From NCBI GenBank assembly GCA_016929905.1, contig JAFGHX010000142.1:1-33547 (forward strand): a stretch of DNA of 33,547 bases, in the 5' to 3' direction. The notes beneath the pieces were generated by a model. That model did not search any database. It saw only the letters and a program-made list of their open reading frames with translations, and was not told the DNA's origin. A program made the position numbers and the translations under genes. Below are positions 1 through 6,624 of the stretch, piece after piece. The DNA is from Kiritimatiellia bacterium (GTDB lineage: Bacteria > Verrucomicrobiota > Kiritimatiellia > JAFGHX01). Positions within the stretch are counted from its first letter, which is position 1, and each line of letters starts with the position of its first letter.

Positions 1-148
1 AGAAGCAAATTCGTAGACCGTTGTCCAGAAAAAAATGTCTCTCCCGAAAATAGAGCCTAAACAAGGCGCAAAGGGAAAGACCATGCCCGGGCCGCCCAAG
101 GGGTGACAGCGTGCTTGCGCTCGCGGTCCCGCTTCGGTATCGTGCTGA
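1..148. other. Left-edge non-coding stretch
   Basis: I see no gene, RNA gene or repeat that I can name here. The end of any upstream gene lies outside the window. The only candidate signal is the weak promoter listed at 115-143. Confidence 0.5.
115..143 (+). promoter_or_regulatory. Weak candidate promoter for the FTR-SelD gene
   Basis: TTGCGC (115-120) and TATCGT (138-143) are separated by 17 bases. Each hexamer matches the sigma-70 consensus only in part. If used, transcription would begin near 150, which makes the ATG at 149 unlikely and favours the ATG at 179. Confidence 0.3.
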
Positions 149-178
149 ATGGAATACGCTTCAGGGGAGCCTGTGCCG

Positions 179-1516
179 ATGGCGACGAACGAACGTGTTG
201 ACGGGAAGTTGCGCGAGCCGCTGACTTTCGCGGCGGCGATTGCGGAGAAATCCGGCTACGTGCTGAACCCGGACGAGGCGCAACTGGACCGGCTGGCCAG
301 GCATCTGGCCGAGAACAAGGCGAAGCACGGCCGCTATTTCTGCCCGTGCAAGCAGCACTATCCGCTTGAACCCGAAAACGATCCGGTCTGCCCCTGCCCC
401 ACGTTCCGCGAGGAGATCGCGCGGCAGGGCCACTGCGAGTGCCACCTGTTCTTCAGCCCGGAGGCCGCCGCGCGCGTGGCGCGCCGGCCGGGCCTGCTGG
501 CGACCGTCACGTGCCCCGGGTGAGCGTCGAAGATACCACGAGCGCAGTTGGCGCTCGCACTCGAGGGGCTGCCTCGCATTGCGGATCCGCGCGTGCTGGT
601 CGGCCACAACCACGCGGACGACGCGGGTGTCATGCGGATCGACGACTCGCTCGCGTTGGTGACCACGGTGGATCTGCTCGCGCCGGTGGTGGACGACCCG
701 CGCGAGTTCGGGTTCATCGCCGCCACGAACTGCCTCAGCGACGTCTATGCGATGGGGGGCGACCCGCTCGCCTGCCTCAACGTGGTCGGCTGGCCGACGG
801 CCATGAGCCCGGACGTGCTGGGCGAGATCATGGCCGGCGGCCAGGAAGCCGTTGTGCAAGCCGGCGCGGTGGTGATCGGCGGGCACACGTTCCAGAGCGC
901 GGAGATCCGGTACGGATTGGCCATCACCGGCCGAATCGACCCGGCCCGGATCTACACCAATACCGGCGCACGGCCGGGCGATGCGCTGATTCTCACCAAG
1001 CCGCTGGGTACCGGCACGGTTATCCAATGCGCCATCTCGCGGGGCGCGGCGCCCGAGGAAGCGTTCAAGGCGGCGGTGGCCTCCATGAAGACCTCGAACG
1101 CCACGGCGGCCGCCGCCGTGCGCGAGCTGGGCGCGAACGCGTGCACCGATGTGACCGGGTTCAGCTTCCTCGGCCACGGCTGGGAACTGGCCGCCGCCAG
1201 CAAGGTCGGCATCCGGATCGACGCCGCGGCATTGCCGACTTTCCCGATGGTCCGCGAACTGATCCTGGCCGGCATTGTCGACGGCAGCCACAAGATGAAC
1301 ATGAACTCGTTCCAGCAGGGCGTACGGTTCGAGCGTGACGACCCGGCGCTCGCGACGCTGCTGTACAGCTCCGAGACTTCGGGCGGCCTGCTGATTGCCG
1401 TGGCACACGACGACGCCGGCCCGCTGCTCGCCAGGCTCCACGAGGCCGGCCTGCCCAACGCCGCGGTTGTCGGTACGGTCGTCGCCCAACCGCCCGGCGT
1501 CGTCACGGTCGGGTAG
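179..1516 (+). CDS. selD: FTR catalytic-domain / selenide, water dikinase fusion with in-frame UGA (Sec115)
   Basis: SelD makes selenophosphate from selenide and ATP for selenocysteine or selenouridine synthesis. The frame runs from ATG 179 (GGGGAG about 10 bases upstream; the ATG at 149 has no ribosome site) through TGA 521-523 to TAG 1514-1516, giving 445 residues with Sec at 115. Residues 1-95 resemble the ferredoxin:thioredoxin reductase catalytic chain: CPC (55-57), HYP, CPC (71-73) and CEC (86-88), the six cysteines that hold the 4Fe-4S cluster and redox disulfide. SelD starts right after it: TCPG-U-ASKIP places U115 and K118 where E. coli SelD has Cys17 and Lys20. The next codons, before any possible restart, still read as SelD (DPRVLVG, then HADDAGV). 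Later come IAATNCLSDVYAMGG, GGHTF, TKPLG, TDVTGF and TSGG. The alternative is two genes, with SelD restarting at TTG 548, but that would remove the catalytic residues. No selA, selB or selC is in the window. Confidence 0.85.
539..557 (+). promoter_or_regulatory. Bacterial SECIS-like hairpin downstream of the UGA
   Basis: CGAGCGC (539-545) pairs perfectly with GCGCTCG (551-557) around the five-base loop AGTTG. The loop begins 22 bases after the TGA, and its second base is G. Known bacterial SECIS elements lie inside the coding region about 16-37 bases after UGA, with a G in the first two loop positions. This hairpin fits both rules and would recruit SelB with Sec-tRNA. It also codes for SelD residues, so it is a dual-use sequence. 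Confidence 0.7.
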
Positions 1517-1694
1517 CGGGATGGAGCAGGGCCACACCCTGTTCCGTTGCGGCACGGGCGCTTCCACCGTCGCCCTTCCGCCTTCGCCTGTCTGGCTATG
1601 GCAAGACAGACCTGCAGTCCGCCGCGTCGCCCACAGCGCGCGCCGCTTCGGGTTGGCCGCCGAGTGGACACCCCACCCCCGTTCCCCCCCCCCC
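1517..1694. other. Intergenic stretch between selD and the first GntR regulator
   Basis: It holds a small stem-loop (CTGTCT paired with AGACAG, about 1589-1610) that lacks a T tract, and an uninterrupted run of 11 C at 1684-1694 directly before the regulator promoter. No coding potential is recognised. Confidence 0.45.
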
Positions 1695-1737
1695 TTGACA
1701 AATCGAACATGCACTTATATACTTATGCGTACATAAG
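1695..1737 (+). promoter_or_regulatory. Near-consensus promoter with overlapping palindromic operator
   Basis: TTGACA (1695-1700), a 17-base spacer and TATACT (1718-1723) form an almost perfect sigma-70 promoter. CTTATG (1722-1727) and CATAAG (1732-1737) form an inverted repeat with the four-base centre CGTA, covering the end of the -10 box and the likely start of transcription. The size and GTAC-containing core resemble AraR operators. The position is right for repression by the GntR/LacI protein encoded just downstream (autoregulation, inferred). Confidence 0.7.
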
Positions 1738-1754
1738 CGCAACCTGAGGGGAGT

Positions 1755-2795
1755 ATGGCGGGAAATCGCATGAAGCTGGAGTCGATCCCGAAGCACGTCA
1801 GAATTCGGCAGGCCATCCTCAATTTCATTGCCCAGAACGCGCTGGAGACAGGCGACCGCGTTCCGAGCGAGCAGGCGCTGGCGGCGGAGTTTGCGGTCAG
1901 CGTCATCACGACCCGACGCGCCATGGATGATCTGGCGCAATCGGGCGTTCTGGCGCGGGTGCGGGGCAAGGGTACGTTCATCAAGCGTACGGACTTCAGC
2001 GCACACCCGCTGGGCAGGATCGCCTTTCTTCTCATTGACCGGCCGCCGGAAGCCGAGCGCTACGCAGTCCTCATCGAACGCGCGGCGACGGAGATCAGGC
2101 GCCGCAACCACGGGGTCGACGTGATCGCCACCGGCCCCTCACCCGACAGCTCGACAACCGAGGAACTGGCGGGCGCGGCCGGCGTTCTGCTCACGGGCGC
2201 CGTCACGTCAGAGTGGGCGCGTTTCTTGCGCGACATGAGCCTGCCGTTCGTGGTCCTCGGCGCGTACGACCTGGACGTTCCCGTCTGGTCCGTTCAGGAG
2301 GATCGACGCAAGGGCACGGAATTGCTTCTGCGCCGATTCCTCGATCTGCGTTGCCGCCGTATCGGGCTCATCGCCACGGAGCGGTCGTACCGGCCCTGCG
2401 CGGAAGTCTGGGCCGCTTTTCGCGCATGGATCCCGCGACTCGACCTCGAAGCCGATGAGGACTGGGTTGTCTCCATTGAGAGCGAGCGGAGAGTGGAGGC
2501 GGTTCGTGATCTGTTCTCGCGCGGCGGCGAGGCGCCCGACGCGCTGTTGACGTTCGGGGGCTGCTTTCTCGCCGCGCTGAGCGTGCTTTACGAGTTGGGC
2601 GGACCGTTCCCGGTCCTGGGCGCCATTCAAGGACGACGCATGCTCAAGCGTGCGCTGCCCCGGGTCTTCGAGGTCGGGTTCGACGGTCCGTTGGAGCAGG
2701 AGGGCGTGCGGCTTCTGTTCGACGTGATGGCCGACGGCCTCAAGACACCCGAGACGATCTACACGGAGCCGACGTTCACGCCGCCGGTTGAATAG
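1755..2795 (+). CDS. GntR-LacI hybrid (AraR-like) transcriptional regulator
   Basis: A DNA-binding repressor of 346 residues. Residues 7-75 form a GntR winged helix: GDRVPSEQALAAEFAVS followed by a recognition helix with TTRRAMDDL, then the wing ending RGKGTFIKR. Residues about 80-340 look like a LacI/periplasmic-binding-protein sugar sensor (IAFLLID start, repeated LLTG/LLTFGG strand ends). This layout is that of AraR, where a sugar releases the protein from DNA. The start at 1755 follows GAGGGGAG closely; ATG 1770 is an alternative. It lies upstream of the transglutaminase-like and DUF4838 genes on the same strand and probably controls them as well as itself. The effector is unknown. Confidence 0.85.
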   Translation: MAGNRMKLESIPKHVRIRQAILNFIAQNALETGDRVPSEQALAAEFAVSVITTRRAMDDLAQSGVLARVRGKGTFIKRTDFSAHPLGRIAFLLIDRPPEAERYAVLIERAATEIRRRNHGVDVIATGPSPDSSTTEELAGAAGVLLTGAVTSEWARFLRDMSLPFVVLGAYDLDVPVWSVQEDRRKGTELLLRRFLDLRCRRIGLIATERSYRPCAEVWAAFRAWIPRLDLEADEDWVVSIESERRVEAVRDLFSRGGEAPDALLTFGGCFLAALSVLYELGGPFPVLGAIQGRRMLKRALPRVFEVGFDGPLEQEGVRLLFDVMADGLKTPETIYTEPTFTPPVE

Positions 2796-2910
2796 CCAAG
2801 GCGTGTAGATCGAGGCTCCATCGCTTCATGGCTTGGCTACGTATCGAGGAAGGGAAACGATTTCGCAGGCAGGCGGCGCCGGGCGGCCGGGCACGGAGTG
2901 AGGCAGCGAC

Positions 2911-5900
2911 ATGACGAAACACGAACCCCGCAGGTCACCTCTGGAGACGCGCCAGCCTTCCGGCCAGCCAGGCTGGGGAAAGCGCCTGCCCGCCACGCAA
3001 ACGGCGGGTTCCGTTCCGCCGCGGTCGCGGGTCGTGTGCACGCTGTTGGCCGCCGCGGTCACCGTGGTCTCACACGCCCAACCGGACCTGGACGTCGCGG
3101 AGAAGACGCAGACGTTCGTTTTCGAGGCGACGCAGCCGGAGCAGACCTTCAGTGCACAGGTGGAGATCGTCCCCGGCTACGGCCCCACAGCCGCGCAACA
3201 ACTCAATAAGAGCATCCGGATCGAGTCGCTCGACGGCGTCGTGCAGACTCCGAAGGTACTCGTCAACGACATGGTCGACGGCTATAGCCTGAAGACCCTG
3301 ATCGAGACGATCACGCGCGGCTGCAGGACAGACGCCGAGAAGGCCTACGCCATTTACCTGCACACCACGGGCATGTGGATCAGCGGCGGAACCGGGGCCA
3401 CAGACAAGCGCTACGACGACCCGGTCGTCAACTACAACAACTACTTCTACGGCATGTGCTACGACCACGGGCCGTACGTCAGTGAACTGTGGGCCGCCGC
3501 CGGATTCAAGTCGCGCGACATCGGGATCGGCAACGGACTCACGAGCCATCGCTCGGCGGAAGTCTTCTACGACGGCGACTGGCATTGCCTGGACCCGCAT
3601 TTCATCACGTTCTACCTGGACGAGGACAACCACAACATCGCCAGCGTCCGCACGATCGGCAATTCGCGCGGCGAACTCGCCATGAAAGCCCCCTTCCCCA
3701 GCCGGGCCTGGCAAGGCGAATATCTCGCCCACGCGACCTTCAAGAATCCCGACAAGGACGGCTGGGCCGCCACGCTACGGGAGCCGCCACGCCACAACAG
3801 GACCACCATGGACTTCACGCTGGCTCACGCAGATGCCTACACCCGCTACGCCGAATACAACGGCCTGGCGCCGGTCATCGGGTGGAGCAGCAGGTACAGA
3901 ACCCAGTTCCGGGCCGCCTGCGCGCCGAGCGGCCGCCAGTACGTGGGGAGCGGCCTGTTCGAGTTCATGCGCGACTATGCCGCCACCCATCGACGAACCG
4001 GCAACGGCGAACTCCAGCTTACCGGATGCCGGGCAACCTCAAAGGGAATCGCACCCGACGGCACGCAGCCCGAGGCAACCGCCGTGTGGCACTTCGAAAG
4101 CCCCAACCCGTTCGTCACAGCGTGGGTCGACCTGAGCTACGCGGCATCGAAGCCCGGCGCCGTGGTCTTGGACGTCTCCGACGACAAGGGCGTCACGTGG
4201 CGGAAGGTGGCGGGGATCTTTCCGGTCAACGCCACACCCGACACATACATCGATCTGGAGGCCGCCACGGCGAAGCGCTGCACGTTGACGCTGTGCGTTG
4301 ACGATACGGACGCCGGCCGCTCGGCTCCTCGAAACCTCGAGATCACGAAGGAATCTGCGCGCCACTCGATCCGGCTCGGCGAACTGTTTCCGGGCCGCTC
4401 GACGCTGTCGATTCGCGCCGTGGATTTGCAGATCCCGCCCAACGCGGTCGTCAGCCTCGAGCATCTCACCGTGGGCCGCATCATCAAGCGCCACGACTGC
4501 TCCACGCTCAACGGTCTGTCCGGGCCCGTGACTCCGGGACCGGATCCGGACACCGTGGAAATCAAGGGCAAAGGCTGGAAGAAGATGGACTGGCGCTGGG
4601 AGAATCCGCTGCCGGCCGATCAGGTCACGCGCCTCCGCCTTCGCATGAAGTCGGGATTGCCGCCTTATGATCCCGGCTACCGCCGTTGCTGGCCGCGCCT
4701 GGTCGGTCCGGACGGCAAGGACTGTGCTTACCAGTACTGGTATACCGACAAAGCCGACGAGTACGGGGACCACGACATCGATGTCCGCAAACGATTCGCG
4801 CCCGGCTCCTGGCGCCGGGGCATCAAGGCGTTCTGTCTCGTCACGGCGGCCCCCGTGCTTATGGATGACATCGCCTTTCTCGCCGACGCGTTCTCCTTGG
4901 ACCGCACAACGCATCTGGCGCGCTACACGCGGATGGAAGGCGGCGACACGAAAGCCGGCCGGCGCAGCCTGGAGTGGCGGGCCGGCAAAGACGGCAGCCG
5001 GCTCCGGATCAGCGAATTCGGCGAACCGAACCGCGTGAGCATCGAGCTCGACGGCGACGTATACGCCAAGTACAACCTGGCGCTCCGCGCCCGTTTCCTG
5101 ACTCCCGAGGCCGCCATTCAGAGCCTGCGTCTGCGAGCCGCCACGCAACTGAACCCTCGGGCCCTGCCGCTATTGAAAGCCGGTGACAACACGATCCGTT
5201 ACTCCGACATGAATGGCGGCCGGAGCCGAAAGGTCCGAATTACCCACGAGGTCGTCACCGACACCTGCATCCAGCTCTCCGACGACGAACCGGCGCCGGG
5301 CGAGCAAGTCCTGATCACGGGCAAAGTGACGAACCGCGGTTCGTCGGCCGCCGAGGATGTGCGGGTTCGGTTCTACGACGGGAACCCGAACCAACCGACA
5401 CCCGTGCCCAGTCTGAAGCCGCCGACCGTGAGCCAGATCGGCCGGGACATCCGAATTCCACGAATCGCGCCGGGCCAGACGGTAGAAGTGAATACCGAGT
5501 GGAAGCCCGGACGCGAAACCTACGAGATCCACATGCTGGCCGACCCACAGAATGCACTGGCTGAGCCCGACGAAGACAACAACCTCGCACGCCGGCTCGT
5601 CACCGTGTGGGACCGTCCCGATCTGTTTCTGGTGCCGGGCCACATCCGACTGCTCCCATCCGCCGCGAACGGGCCGCAGTTGGAGGTCTGCGTGCCGAAC
5701 AAGGGCCAGCGCGACGCCATCGACATCGTCGTCGCGATATTCGCACAAGGCCAAGGGGAGGCGTTCGACACCCCCCTGATGCGCGGAACCGTCGGGCGGG
5801 TCAAGCTGCGCGACGTGAACTACGTGACGATGCCCTGGCGCGTGAACGGTAACGGGCGAAAGAATTTCCTCTGCCGGCTGAGCTGCTCAGCCGCTTCCAA

Positions 5901-6615
5901 GGAGCACGACACCGGAAACAACGACTGCATCTTCTCTCTCAACCTGGACAAGACCGGCCCCCAGAACGGCGAGGAGCCCACCCTGCCGCTCCCGCCGCCC
6001 GAATTCGCGCCCGGCGCGGGGTTCGCCGTCGAGCAGGATGCGGACACGCTGCTGTATGTTTCGTACGACAGGGACATCGACGCCGATCGCGCAAAAGGCG
6101 ATCCGCGCAACCAAAGCCCGTTCTGTCGGATCAGCCGCGAAGGCCAGGGCTTTCGCGGAAGACACAGTCTGCGTGCCGCTCGCTTTCGAAGCCGGGACAA
6201 CATCGACCTCACGAAGGGCACAGTCCGGTTCGCCGTTCGCAACAGATCCGGAGAAGGCCAGTGGCGCCGAAACCTCCTCCGCTTGCGCTGGAGCGGCAAA
6301 ATGTACGTGACGACGGACGTCACGAGCGGCAGTCTCACCGTCACCATGCGGCTGGGGAACAAGGGCAAGGAGACCCAGTTCCAGTTTCCATTCCCAGCGC
6401 TGAACGACGGCAAGTGGCATACGGTCCGCCTGGCGTGGGATACGACCCTCGCCGCCGACCGGAATCTGAAGGTGGCGGTGTTCGGCGACGGCAAGCGGCT
6501 GGGCACGGGATCCGGCAAGGGCACGTTCGCCGCGACGATCGCCGAGCGCGGCATGCTGGAGTTCGGCGCCAATATGGATGAAGTGCTGATAAGCGGCAAA
6601 CCTCACTTCGAATAG
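2911..6615 (+). CDS. Large exported transglutaminase-like protein with CARDB and LamG-like domains
   Basis: 1234 residues. A hydrophobic stretch at about 41-56 (VVCTLLAAAVTVVSHA) looks like a signal peptide after an unusually long 40-residue N-terminus, so the true start may lie further in. Residues about 125-235 match a transglutaminase-like cysteine-protease core: Cys183 in MCYDHG, His213 in TSHRSAEVFYDG and Asp228 in LDPH form the expected triad. About 783-900 is a CARDB-type beta-sandwich (DEDNN near its end), with a second similar one to about 1010. The C-terminus (about 1085-1230) resembles a LamG/concanavalin fold (DGKWHTVRLAWD). Such proteins act outside the cytoplasm on peptides or carbohydrate-bound proteins; the substrate here is not known. 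The DUF4838 gene starts 9 bases after the stop, so the two are translated from one message. Confidence 0.75.
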   Translation: MTKHEPRRSPLETRQPSGQPGWGKRLPATQTAGSVPPRSRVVCTLLAAAVTVVSHAQPDLDVAEKTQTFVFEATQPEQTFSAQVEIVPGYGPTAAQQLNKSIRIESLDGVVQTPKVLVNDMVDGYSLKTLIETITRGCRTDAEKAYAIYLHTTGMWISGGTGATDKRYDDPVVNYNNYFYGMCYDHGPYVSELWAAAGFKSRDIGIGNGLTSHRSAEVFYDGDWHCLDPHFITFYLDEDNHNIASVRTIGNSRGELAMKAPFPSRAWQGEYLAHATFKNPDKDGWAATLREPPRHNRTTMDFTLAHADAYTRYAEYNGLAPVIGWSSRYRTQFRAACAPSGRQYVGSGLFEFMRDYAATHRRTGNGELQLTGCRATSKGIAPDGTQPEATAVWHFESPNPFVTAWVDLSYAASKPGAVVLDVSDDKGVTWRKVAGIFPVNATPDTYIDLEAATAKRCTLTLCVDDTDAGRSAPRNLEITKESARHSIRLGELFPGRSTLSIRAVDLQIPPNAVVSLEHLTVGRIIKRHDCSTLNGLSGPVTPGPDPDTVEIKGKGWKKMDWRWENPLPADQVTRLRLRMKSGLPPYDPGYRRCWPRLVGPDGKDCAYQYWYTDKADEYGDHDIDVRKRFAPGSWRRGIKAFCLVTAAPVLMDDIAFLADAFSLDRTTHLARYTRMEGGDTKAGRRSLEWRAGKDGSRLRISEFGEPNRVSIELDGDVYAKYNLALRARFLTPEAAIQSLRLRAATQLNPRALPLLKAGDNTIRYSDMNGGRSRKVRITHEVVTDTCIQLSDDEPAPGEQVLITGKVTNRGSSAAEDVRVRFYDGNPNQPTPVPSLKPPTVSQIGRDIRIPRIAPGQTVEVNTEWKPGRETYEIHMLADPQNALAEPDEDNNLARRLVTVWDRPDLFLVPGHIRLLPSAANGPQLEVCVPNKGQRDAIDIVVAIFAQGQGEAFDTPLMRGTVGRVKLRDVNYVTMPWRVNGNGRKNFLCRLSCSAASKEHDTGNNDCIFSLNLDKTGPQNGEEPTLPLPPPEFAPGAGFAVEQDADTLLYVSYDRDIDADRAKGDPRNQSPFCRISREGQGFRGRHSLRAARFRSRDNIDLTKGTVRFAVRNRSGEGQWRRNLLRLRWSGKMYVTTDVTSGSLTVTMRLGNKGKETQFQFPFPALNDGKWHTVRLAWDTTLAADRNLKVAVFGDGKRLGTGSGKGTFAATIAERGMLEFGANMDEVLISGKPHFE

Positions 6616-6624
6616 GGGGATACG

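Noticed and set aside
149..523. Stand-alone 124-residue FTR-like gene ending at TGA 521-523
   Set aside because: The sequence right after the TGA continues in frame as the SelD N-terminus and a SECIS-like hairpin follows, so the TGA is better read as selenocysteine.
161..1714. Long open frame of 517 codons antisense to the FTR-SelD gene
   Set aside because: Arg/Gly/Ala-rich with no recognisable motif; a GC-rich shadow of the real gene.
2793..2839. Inverted repeat TAGCCAAG / CTTGGCTA between the first regulator and the transglutaminase gene
   Set aside because: Only 8 bp with a 31-base loop and no T tract; it may be chance, so it was not called a terminator.
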